From contig WAPZ01000709.1 in NCBI GenBank assembly GCA_015520535.1, positions 1 to 9,155 on the forward strand: a stretch of 9,155 nt of DNA. The letters run 5' to 3'. The notes beneath the pieces are model-generated. The model was not told the DNA's origin. It saw only the letters and a list, made by a program, of their open reading frames with translations, and made no database searches. This document shows, one piece after another, positions 1 through 5,804 of this stretch. How positions within the stretch are numbered: the first letter of the stretch is position 1; each line of letters starts with the position of its first letter. Origin of the DNA: Candidatus Heimdallarchaeota archaeon (lineage in GTDB: Archaea > Asgardarchaeota > Heimdallarchaeia > Hodarchaeales > S146-22). Made by a program: the position numbers and the translations under genes.

Positions 1-87
1 ATATTCTATTATCTTTTTTTCCTACTTCCATATCTACATCGATAACCATTTTTAACGTATAGTTGATTATCAATGCACAAAATTGGC

Positions 88-100
88 AAAAAGTTTAAAT
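88..100 (+). promoter_or_regulatory. BRE/TATA box for the oxidoreductase gamma gene
   Basis: A purine-rich BRE-like stretch (AAAAAG, 88-93) runs straight into TTTAAAT (94-100). An archaeal start site about 25 nt downstream would fall near 122-126 and leave a leader of roughly 40 nt before the TTG codon at 162. This fits a gene with its own promoter, not a downstream cistron of an operon to the left. Seen by pattern only. Confidence 0.45.
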
Positions 101-161
101 TAATTTCAAAAAAAAGATTACTGAAGAAGATTCACTATAAAAGAAGACTGGGGTTACGATA

Positions 162-749
162 TTGAAAATCAAAATTCGATTTTCTGGCCGTGGTGGACAA
201 GGTATAAAGTTTGTGGGGAGTCTTGTGGCTAAAGCTGCAATGAAATCGGATTATTATTGTACTTTAAGTGTGGATTACACCCCAAGCGTACGGGGAGGCC
301 CAATTTTTTCTGATGTCGTAATTAGCACAGAACCTATCGCATATATTTATTGTGAAAACGATGCTGATATTTTTATTGCCCTTGATGAAAAAAACTTTGG
401 ACGTGCCGCAGAATGTGTTGGTGACAACACTATCTGTTTAATCGACTCAGATACCGTTACTCATCCTGAAAACTATATTACTTCCGGGTCTTTATACCGC
501 ATTCCCTTTTGTCGAGTAGCAGATGAAAATAATCTTCCGCGTTTAGCAAATATCGTTGCACTGGGGTTCTTATCCAAGTTTTTTGAAGAAGCTACCCAAA
601 ATGGGCAACTCTCTTTACATATACCAGAAGAACACATCTTTCAGGTCATCGATGAAATGGCACCCCAATTTCGAGAACCAAATATGAAAGCCTTTAGAAT
701 CGGCCAAAATCTCTATCTTGAACGATTCACACATCAAATCATGGCATAA
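162..749 (+). CDS. 2-oxoacid:acceptor (ferredoxin) oxidoreductase gamma-subunit-like protein
   Basis: This looks like the gamma subunit/domain (POR family) of the 2-oxoacid:ferredoxin oxidoreductases, cytoplasmic iron-sulfur/thiamine enzymes that convert pyruvate, 2-oxoglutarate or branched 2-oxoacids plus CoA to acyl-CoA and CO2. The N-terminus has the family's glycine-rich loop (GRGGQG, residues 9-14). The conserved RGG of the next block is at 44-46, followed by a DVVIS strand and an ADIFIALDE strand, and IDSD at 94-97. Length (195 aa) fits a complete stand-alone gamma subunit. The start is TTG: no in-frame ATG exists before residue 27, which lies past the glycine loop, and a GGGG Shine-Dalgarno-like tract sits at 150-153, 8 nt upstream. 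No alpha, beta or ferredoxin-type delta subunit lies beside it, which is unusual. The specific substrate cannot be told, so I give no symbol. It ends 22 nt from the convergent membrane-protein gene. Confidence 0.85.
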   Translation: MKIKIRFSGRGGQGIKFVGSLVAKAAMKSDYYCTLSVDYTPSVRGGPIFSDVVISTEPIAYIYCENDADIFIALDEKNFGRAAECVGDNTICLIDSDTVTHPENYITSGSLYRIPFCRVADENNLPRLANIVALGFLSKFFEEATQNGQLSLHIPEEHIFQVIDEMAPQFREPNMKAFRIGQNLYLERFTHQIMA

Positions 750-771
750 ATTGGCCACAATATAACTTTCA

Positions 772-1647
772 TCAAATTCTATCCGTTTTTCCTTCTACTA
801 AAGCCCAAAAGATAATTTCGACAAGTAAAGGGATAATTGATAAATACAAAATAAGGGCTAGAAAAATACCTAAGGCTTTCTTTTCTGCTTCTAATAGGCG
901 TAAGAAAAAGGTTTGGAATGATTGCTGTAGAATAATGCTTAATAGTCCGACTAAAGCTAGTAGAAAAAGAGTTTCTGCAATCATGGTTGAATATTCTTCT
1001 GCTTTTTTATAACCGAAAATAGAACTAACTCGGGAGCCTAAGGGAATTGCTGCGGCTAATAGTGGCAAAAAGATCTCATTCTCTGTGGATAACTCTGCAA
1101 CACCGATTCCACTTAACGTTAAAAAAATGAACTCTGTGACGAAGATAATTCCTAAGAGATTAATTAAATAATACACGCCAAATACGACAAGTGTTGCCGA
1201 AATTGTGGTTGGGATTGGACTGTTTGGTTGTAATACCTCTTTTAAATGAGTAAACTGATAAAAAAACCTTTTTAAATCGGGTTTTTCTCTATATTCATTC
1301 CATATCATTTCTAATTTGGAAAAACTATACGGATCGGTGACGATAGAAAAATATAGATCAAAGAATAAGTAAAAGCCAAAAATACCAACACCAACGGCTG
1401 TTAGTAAAATAGCGTCGGTCACTAAACTAGTAATTAAGTTCAAAAAGCCACTAACAGAATCAATAGGATTCGATTGGAGTAACAATAAATCATACAAAAA
1501 AAGCCACAAAAAAATCAGTAGGGACGGCAAAAGGATTCGTCCATCAACTCTCTTTGGAAGTATTTCTAAGGATGTCAAAAGCCTTTTAAATTTAAACCAA
1601 TTCCTTTTTTGTATTTTCATTGCATTTTCTTCCCTGAACATTCGCAC
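772..1647 (-). CDS. polytopic membrane protein of unknown function (second gene of pair)
   Basis: I do not recognise the family. The protein (up to 291 aa) has a basic N-terminal 36 residues, then about six or seven hydrophobic segments: roughly 38-58, 70-103, 148-182 (long enough for one or two passes), 191-208, 222-241 and 258-285. A polar stretch at 104-146 (with EYREKPDLKRFF) is probably cytosolic. No signal peptide, catalytic motif, ATPase motif or metal site is visible. The widest reading starts at GTG 1647, only 1 nt after the upstream gene's stop. ATGs at 1641 and 1620 are in the same frame, and the 1620 start has an AGGGA tract upstream, so it may be the real one. Spacing makes co-transcription, and perhaps co-translation, with the gene at 1649-2698 very likely. 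The two proteins may form one membrane complex (inference). A distant Yip1-like relation is conceivable but not shown. Confidence 0.75.
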   Translation of the reverse strand: MRMFREENAMKIQKRNWFKFKRLLTSLEILPKRVDGRILLPSLLIFLWLFLYDLLLLQSNPIDSVSGFLNLITSLVTDAILLTAVGVGIFGFYLFFDLYFSIVTDPYSFSKLEMIWNEYREKPDLKRFFYQFTHLKEVLQPNSPIPTTISATLVVFGVYYLINLLGIIFVTEFIFLTLSGIGVAELSTENEIFLPLLAAAIPLGSRVSSIFGYKKAEEYSTMIAETLFLLALVGLLSIILQQSFQTFFLRLLEAEKKALGIFLALILYLSIIPLLVEIIFWALVEGKTDRI

Positions 1648-1648
1648 T

Positions 1649-2698
1649 TTAGATTAAAAGAGCAATTTTACTATTTATTAATAAAATAGCTAACACAAGT
1701 CCTAATAATAACAATATTAGTGATACCACACGATTATATTCCCAAAAATCTGCGCCTTCTAAGGGTTTTATCGGAATGCTGATTACTAAAAGGTACAGAA
1801 AGCAAAAACTGGCCAGAAAATCAAATATTGATATTTGTGTTTCCAAAAAAATGAAATAAGTAAATAATCCTACGAAAGCCAAAATTATCCATCCGACAAA
1901 GCTAATCAATGCACGGTCTTTTATTGACGCATCAACCTCAATGTCATGCACCAGCGGCACAAAACTTTGGCCCAACACAAAAAGTAATTGAACGAACGTC
2001 CCATCAATGGTTATAAAAAATTTATATTTGAGTCGTTTCAAGTGTGCCGCTGTATATTCGGAAAAATAGATTATTATCAGTGGAAATCCCGATAATAGCA
2101 CAATTTCTATTGTTGCATGACCGTGCTTGGTAATATAAACCCAAAAGAAACTAATCGACAAAATAACCCAACTTATAAGCAATAATATAATTTGTTTAAG
2201 GAATTCATTATCGCGTATCGCTTCATGAAACCCGCCTATTTTTAATGATGGAAGAACAAAATCTCCCATAATGTTTTTTGCTATATCTTTTGTTCTTATT
2301 CCCAATGTTGCTCTAAAAATGGCGCGACTGCTCATCCGCAGACTAGCATATAGTGATCCACGAATGCCCACTCTAAAACTCGTTCGAACTAAAAGACGTG
2401 ACATCACCGCTGTTGTTGTTACAAAGACAACGCCACTATGAAATTGACTTAATATATCATTATTAGCAAAAAAATCAAGGTTTAAGGGTTCACGAAGCCA
2501 CATTAAAACTAACAATGGTGAAATAATTAAAATAAAGGAAAATAGAAACATTACGGTAACGTGCCGCCAATCTTCAGCTGGAGTTTTTTTTGTTTCTTTG
2601 TACATAAAATAATCTTTTATGGTTTCTGCTACCGAATGGTAATCTTTTTTTTCTGGCTTTGAAAAAGTTCCACGTTCAAGTAATCCCATTTTTCCCAA
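1649..2698 (-). CDS. polytopic membrane protein of unknown function (first gene of pair)
   Basis: Unrecognised protein of 346-349 aa. A charged N-terminal region of about 46 residues is followed by hydrophobic segments near 47-67, 86-104, 168-189, 194-213, 227-250, 263-284, 290-309 and 322-347, suggesting seven or eight membrane passes. The long stretch 105-166 between the second and third is rich in Arg/Lys (SFRVGIRGSLYASLRMSSR) and is likely cytosolic under the positive-inside rule. No enzymatic motif is visible. The outermost start is TTG at 2698. ATG at 2689 (residue 4), preceded by a GGGA tract, is an equally good or better start. Its stop codon is 1 nt from the next minus-strand gene, another multi-pass protein, so the two form a two-gene operon. 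Lack of homology evidence keeps the function open. Confidence 0.78.
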   Translation of the reverse strand: MGKMGLLERGTFSKPEKKDYHSVAETIKDYFMYKETKKTPAEDWRHVTVMFLFSFILIISPLLVLMWLREPLNLDFFANNDILSQFHSGVVFVTTTAVMSRLLVRTSFRVGIRGSLYASLRMSSRAIFRATLGIRTKDIAKNIMGDFVLPSLKIGGFHEAIRDNEFLKQIILLLISWVILSISFFWVYITKHGHATIEIVLLSGFPLIIIYFSEYTAAHLKRLKYKFFITIDGTFVQLLFVLGQSFVPLVHDIEVDASIKDRALISFVGWIILAFVGLFTYFIFLETQISIFDFLASFCFLYLLVISIPIKPLEGADFWEYNRVVSLILLLLGLVLAILLINSKIALLI

Positions 2699-2722
2699 TT
2701 TTTTACTTTTTTGCGAGCGTTG

Positions 2723-2732
2723 AAATATTTAG
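2723..2732 (-). promoter_or_regulatory. possible TATA box for the membrane-protein pair
   Basis: Read on the minus strand, this is CTAAATATTT, an archaeal TATA-like element about 35 nt upstream of the ATG at 2689. It implies a short leader of roughly 10-15 nt. A second AT-rich candidate (AATATATGG on the minus strand) lies near 2752-2760. The region is so AT-rich that neither is secure. Confidence 0.25.
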
Positions 2733-3085
2733 CGTTTCGACTTTGTAGATACCATATATTCTGACGTGTAGCACAAATAACACTGACTTCATTTTCGTCG
2801 TGTTGTTTTTGGATCCTTTGCTTATAATTGCGATAATATTAAAACTTTTGGTTATTAGAGTTAATTCGGGCGTTTATATTTGCCATAATTCTTATAATAA
2901 GATTATTAACAGTAATAAGGGTTTGAAAAGATGATATAGTTTTGAATAACTAAAAAATAAACTGTATTGTGTTTTAATTATAAGATAAAAGGCAAAAGAC
3001 TGAGAAATTACCCGTTACAAAGTTTTTTAAATTCTCGAGATTTAAGTTTACATGACAAGTGGAAGCCTAAATGACCATAAAAAAG

Positions 3086-3093
3086 TAAAATAC
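3086..3093 (+). promoter_or_regulatory. possible TATA box for tRNA-His
   Basis: TAAAATAC preceded by an AAAAG BRE-like stretch lies about 33-40 nt upstream of the mature tRNA 5' end. It would place transcription start around 3115 with a short 5' leader for RNase P to remove. Position fits well, but the sequence is weak in this AT-rich background. Confidence 0.35.
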
Positions 3094-3125
3094 TCTTTCT
3101 ATCAATTTCTTTCTGAGAATGCTTT

Positions 3126-3201
3126 GGCGGACGTGGCGCAGTGGTAGCGTGGGGGATTGTGGCTCCCTAGGTCGTGGGTTCAAATCCCACCGTCCGCCCC
3201 A
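3126..3201 (+). tRNA. tRNA-His, anticodon GTG, with encoded G-1 and CCA
   Basis: The cloverleaf folds fully by hand. The 7-bp acceptor stem is 3127-3133 with 3191-3197. The D stem GCGC/GCGT is at 3136-3139 and 3147-3150, with the loop AGTGGTA. The anticodon stem GGGGA/TCCCT is at 3152-3156 and 3164-3168, and the anticodon GTG is at 3159-3161 in the loop TTGTGGC. A 5-nt variable loop is followed by the T stem GTGGG/CCCAC (3174-3178, 3186-3190) with the loop TTCAAAT. The base before position 1 is G (3126) and the discriminator is C (3198). These form the G-1:C73 pair that histidyl-tRNA synthetase requires, here both encoded in the DNA. CCA is also encoded (3199-3201). There is no intron. An open frame on the opposite strand is an artefact of this gene. 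Confidence 0.97.
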
Positions 3202-3236
3202 TTTTCTTTTTGATGACAAAAAATCTGTTTTTTTTT
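3202..3236 (+). terminator. T-rich terminator after tRNA-His
   Basis: Straight after the encoded CCA come TTTT, TTTTT (3207-3211) and then a run of nine T (3228-3236). Oligo-T tracts on the non-template strand without a hairpin are the usual intrinsic termination signal of archaeal RNA polymerase. Confidence 0.6.
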
Positions 3237-3318
3237 GTAAAAAGATAAGTAACAAGATACGTTGAAATTTGCTGATTTTTTTTCTAGAGAGATTAAAAAA
3301 GACGTGCCGCAACATTTT

Positions 3319-3333
3319 CGAAAACTATAAAAT
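3319..3333 (+). promoter_or_regulatory. candidate BRE/TATA box for the histone gene
   Basis: CGAAAA followed by CTATAAAAT is the best BRE/TATA combination between the tRNA and the histone gene. It predicts a start near 3354 and a long leader of about 125-130 nt. A competing candidate, TTTTTTAAA at 3364-3372, would shorten the leader to roughly 90 nt. The choice cannot be made by eye. Confidence 0.35.
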
Positions 3334-3466
3334 CTCAAGCTTGAAATCGCCGCAAATAGAAAGTTTTTTAAAGATTAAAACGAAATTTTTAGCTGAAATA
3401 TGCCACATTAAAATCTTTCGATATTTTTACGATTGGTTTTAATTTTGGAAAAAAAAATTGTGAATT

Positions 3467-3474
3467 GAGGTGAT
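3467..3474 (+). promoter_or_regulatory. strong Shine-Dalgarno of the histone gene
   Basis: GAGGTGAT is an eight-base match to the consensus complementary to the 3' end of archaeal 16S rRNA. It sits 8 nt before the ATG at 3483, so it fixes the histone start. It is the longest SD match I noticed in the window, fitting a highly translated protein. Confidence 0.8.
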
Positions 3475-3482
3475 AAGGTAAC

Positions 3483-3698
3483 ATGCCTCTGTCATTAGCT
3501 AATGCGCAAGTAGAAAAATTGTTGAAGATGGCTGGAGCGGAACGGGTATCAGCAGATGCTATTGCCTATTTAAATGAATTACTAGTTAATTATGGCTTGG
3601 AAATTTCTAAATATGCCATCGAAATAGCCAAACATGCGGGAAGAAAAACTGTTCAAGGCGGAGATATCAAGCTAGCCGCAGAAAACATGAGCAAATAA
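3483..3698 (+). CDS. archaeal histone (single histone fold, HMf-like)
   Basis: The 71-residue protein is a minimal histone fold with three helices: about 5-15, 23-50 and 59-69. Such proteins dimerise and polymerise to wrap DNA in archaeal chromatin. Family hallmarks are present: GAERVS (18-23) with the minor-groove Arg at 21, the long central helix, HAGRKTV (51-57) with the Arg/Lys-Thr DNA contacts at 54-56, and GGDIKLA (59-65). His51 and Asp61 match the HMf dimer-dimer interface pair (His49/Asp59 in HMf numbering), so it can probably form tetramers and longer hypernucleosomes. The N-terminal part is about two residues longer than HMf, and there is no lysine-rich tail like eukaryotic histones. 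ATG 3483 is set by the strong SD at 3467-3474. It appears monocistronic, between the tRNA terminator and its own T-run terminator. Confidence 0.95.
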   Translation: MPLSLANAQVEKLLKMAGAERVSADAIAYLNELLVNYGLEISKYAIEIAKHAGRKTVQGGDIKLAAENMSK

Positions 3699-3715
3699 TT
3701 GTAACATAAGCATCA

Positions 3716-3739
3716 TTTTTTTATTTTTCCTCCTTTTTT
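3716..3739 (+). terminator. T-run terminator after the histone gene
   Basis: Three closely spaced T tracts (seven T at 3716-3722, five at 3724-3728, six at 3734-3739) begin 17 nt after the histone stop codon. Repeated oligo-T is typical downstream of strongly expressed archaeal genes. Confidence 0.6.
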
Positions 3740-3769
3740 CTGGATGCGTACGAAAAATTATTTTTTTAT

Positions 3770-3780
3770 GTACAAAGTAC
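3770..3780. repeat. short inverted repeat GTAC-AAA-GTAC
   Basis: GTAC and GTAC flank AAA. With mismatches the symmetry extends outward to TATG on the left and CATA on the right. It lies upstream of the phosphatase gene, near a possible promoter, so it could be a small operator, but the core is short enough to occur by chance. Confidence 0.2.
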
Positions 3781-3885
3781 GTGCATAATTAAGATTTTAT
3801 GCTAAGTAGGAGCAATTGAGACTTGAGTAATAATTTTTAGGTTCTTTTGACATAAATTTTCAGTAAATGCGGCAAGGTTTGCAAA

Positions 3886-4467
3886 ATGACAATGTATTTT
3901 GATGCATCAATGATAATTGATGATATTTGGGTGGGGAGCTATGAAGCGGCGCGGAACGTTGCGATGCTGAAGAAAAAAGGTTTCAGTGCAGTATTGAATG
4001 TGTCATTGGATGATCGGATGTTTTCAGAATATCCACACGATTGGCGACTATTACATTTTCCTCTCTACGATGGTGATGCAATTCCAGCGGCAACTTTTCG
4101 TGAAGCGATTGATTTTTTAGTTTTATGTCGAAGTGAACGTCGTCGGACATTATTGCATTGTGCAGCTGGTGTTTCGCGTTCCGTGACGATTATGGCAGCT
4201 TATTTAATGAAAATAAAGGGAATGTCACCGGCAGATGCATTGCTTCATATTATGGAGCGTCGACCAGAAGCGGCACCTGCTACTTACACGTTTAATAGTG
4301 CGGTTATGTGGGTATATGGGAAAACCACATTTTTATGTAGAACTTGCCAAAAAAAATGGCGCTATACTGCCGATTATATTTATAGGTATGAAGGATATGG
4401 CTATCTAGCAGAAACTGGGCATGAGACATTGTGTCAATGCGAGCATCCACAACTCGAAATTAATTGA
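3886..4467 (+). CDS. dual-specificity protein phosphatase with C-terminal Cys-rich (putative zinc) tail
   Basis: This is a cysteine-based protein phosphatase of the DSP/PTP fold. The N-terminal block (IWVGSYEAARN, 14-24; AVLNVS, 35-40) matches the start of DSP domains. The signature HCAAGVSRS (91-99) gives nucleophile Cys92 and phosphate-binding Arg98. Asp62 in FPLYDGDAI is the likely general acid, aligned with the usual Asp loop. The catalytic domain ends near residue 145. About 48 more residues carry CRTC (151-154) and, after 28 residues, CQC (183-185) with His179 and His187 nearby, a plausible zinc site. Eukaryotic YVH1/DUSP12 also joins a DSP domain to a C-terminal zinc domain, but I cannot show homology of this tail. 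ATG 3886 has an AAGGT SD 7-8 nt upstream; ATG 3892 is an alternative. It is likely cytosolic, removing phosphate from Ser/Thr/Tyr of proteins; the substrate is unknown. It seems to be transcribed alone. Confidence 0.9.
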   Translation: MTMYFDASMIIDDIWVGSYEAARNVAMLKKKGFSAVLNVSLDDRMFSEYPHDWRLLHFPLYDGDAIPAATFREAIDFLVLCRSERRRTLLHCAAGVSRSVTIMAAYLMKIKGMSPADALLHIMERRPEAAPATYTFNSAVMWVYGKTTFLCRTCQKKWRYTADYIYRYEGYGYLAETGHETLCQCEHPQLEIN

Positions 4468-4557
4468 AAAATGTTTTAAATTTGACAATTTGTATTTTGA
4501 AATGGGAAAGGCAACACAAATTAGGGGCATATAACATTCACGCATAAGATTTCTCAA

Positions 4558-4564
4558 TTTTTTT
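4558..4564 (+). terminator. oligo-T tract after the phosphatase gene
   Basis: Seven consecutive T lie about 90 nt past the phosphatase stop and before the longin-like gene. They could end the phosphatase transcript. The candidate TATA CATATAAC (about 4529-4536) sits just before it, so its role is uncertain. Confidence 0.25.
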
Positions 4565-4625
4565 GGTGCTGCTAGTTTTATTTTGGGATGACAAGTGATA
4601 TCAAGGACTTATTTGGTGGAAATGT

Positions 4626-5795
4626 GTGATTGATGAAATCTATATAGTTCACAAAATAGGAGTGCCACTACTAAGTTGGTCACGTCGCATAGAGCAACAA
4701 GAAACATTGTTAGCGGGTTTTTTGACAGCTTTAACGTTATTTTCGCAACAAATTGGCGGTAATGCACCCACATATTTGGATTTTGGTGCCCGAAAATATG
4801 TATTTAAGAATAGTCCCAATAATGTGGTTTCTTTTGTATGTACAGTCACCGAGTATGACGATGTAGAGTATGCTCGTACGCTTTTAGAAATTATTTCACG
4901 GGCTTTTTTGCATGAATTTCCTGAAAGTTCTTTAGAAGAATTTACGGGAAACGTAACACCATATAAATCTTTTTTAGAACGCATTGAATCGCTTCTTAGT
5001 TCTGATTTAGAGGAAATAACACGAGTGATGGATTCGTTAACCGAAAAGCAAATAGAGTCTGTAATTTATACAGTTGAACATGGGTTATTATATGCCACTA
5101 AAGGCTGGAAAGTTAATGTAACCTCTTTGATTGAATACTTACGGGGTATAGTAGCATTATTGGATTCAGAAAATTTACTAAATTCTTTTATTATAGCGGA
5201 TAGAGGTAAAATAGAGGTTTATCATCCATTTCGTGGGGTATTTTATATTCAACATTATCCTTATGCTAATCCTCAAGTAGTTGGGACTCAAACTAAACGA
5301 AAATCATCAGTAGTGACGAAAAAAACAAAACAAATTTTAGAGCGGCTGCAGGTGATTCAAGCTATTTTACCTGTAGCAACCCGAGAAGAGAGACATTGGA
5401 TAAAAAAGAGTGTTGAACATTTATTTGCTATAAAACCAAAATTGAGAGGCTTTTTTCCAGAGTATCGCCTAGTTTATGCGCCAATTCTTCGTTATAAGTT
5501 GAAAACGATTCGTCCGTCAGCGGCATTGGTTTCAGATAAGTATTTGGGGATTATTCATGTGTTTAATTTACCACGCAAAGTAGAAATAGATGAATTAGAG
5601 AATTTCATGGAATCATTACGCTCAATTTTACCGCAATTAGATCGTCGTACGGTCTTTATAGTCATGTTATCCCATTATGGTTATTCTGTAAGTCGTCGTG
5701 TGATTGAACGTTTGACAATTCCGTTTGGCCCAATAAATTTGAATCCCATTCTCTTTGAAATTGAGGGTACCGAATTAAAACAAATCGAATATTGA
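4626..5795 (+). CDS. longin-like N-terminal domain protein of unknown function (389 aa)
   Basis: The first ~125 residues read like a longin/roadblock-type domain. A strand with IYIVHKIGVPLLSWS (5-19) leads to a helix LLAGFLTALTLFSQQIGG (28-45), strands YLDFGARKYVFKN and VVSFVCTV, and an amphipathic helix with LLEIISRAFLHEF. TPYKSFLERIESLL then matches the closing helix. In Asgard archaea such domains are common and resemble the small domains of eukaryotic GTPase regulators and trafficking factors. That is family knowledge, and the assignment here is by pattern. Residues 126-389 are unrecognised. They contain a basic linker (224-236), a helical part, and two beta-rich parts (SFIIADRGKIEVYHP, 187-201; AALVSDKYLGIIHVFNLP, 299-316) that could be further longin-like units. 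There are no membrane segments or Cys motifs. GTG 4626 is the start, with GGTGG about 6 nt upstream. The stop is 9 nt before the ThiI-like gene, so they are co-transcribed. Confidence 0.7.
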   Translation: MIDEIYIVHKIGVPLLSWSRRIEQQETLLAGFLTALTLFSQQIGGNAPTYLDFGARKYVFKNSPNNVVSFVCTVTEYDDVEYARTLLEIISRAFLHEFPESSLEEFTGNVTPYKSFLERIESLLSSDLEEITRVMDSLTEKQIESVIYTVEHGLLYATKGWKVNVTSLIEYLRGIVALLDSENLLNSFIIADRGKIEVYHPFRGVFYIQHYPYANPQVVGTQTKRKSSVVTKKTKQILERLQVIQAILPVATREERHWIKKSVEHLFAIKPKLRGFFPEYRLVYAPILRYKLKTIRPSAALVSDKYLGIIHVFNLPRKVEIDELENFMESLRSILPQLDRRTVFIVMLSHYGYSVSRRVIERLTIPFGPINLNPILFEIEGTELKQIEY

Positions 5796-5804
5796 ATCAA
5801 GCAT

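Larger units (their letters stand above)
2699..3125. other. gene-free divergent intergenic region
   Basis: About 430 bases lie between the leftward membrane-protein operon and the rightward tRNA gene. I see no credible coding frame. The one plus-strand frame, from ATG 3052, has about 28 codons and stops inside the tRNA. The stretch is very AT-rich and holds several TATA-like strings, an odd-length palindrome CTTATAATAAG near 2889-2899, and an imperfect inverted repeat around the 8-bp palindrome TCTCGAGA (3033-3040). It probably carries promoters for both sides. A small RNA cannot be excluded. Confidence 0.5.

Noticed and set aside
750..771. Possible hairpin terminator in the convergent gap (TTGGCCA)
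   Set aside because: The 22-nt gap has only a 6-bp palindrome with no following T tract on either strand, too little to call a terminator.
2889..2899. Odd palindrome CTTATAATAAG as an operator
   Set aside because: AT-only dyads of this size are expected by chance in such AT-rich DNA, and no second copy was seen.
3052..3153. Short plus-strand frame from ATG 3052
   Set aside because: It has about 28 codons, reads into the tRNA and stops there at a TAG, with no Shine-Dalgarno.
3067..3315. Minus-strand frame of 82 codons containing GGRWDLNPRPREPQSPTL
   Set aside because: It lies antisense to the tRNA-His gene, and this peptide pattern is the well-known translation of the complementary strand of tRNA genes. 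The cloverleaf is complete, so the frame is an artefact.
3202..3482. Possible integrated element beside the tRNA 3' end
   Set aside because: No integrase gene, no repeat of the tRNA 3' end and no change of gene character follow the tRNA in this window.
4649..4984. Minus-strand frame of 111 codons
   Set aside because: It lies wholly inside the longin-like gene on the opposite strand, has no ribosome binding site of note and shows no recognisable domain.
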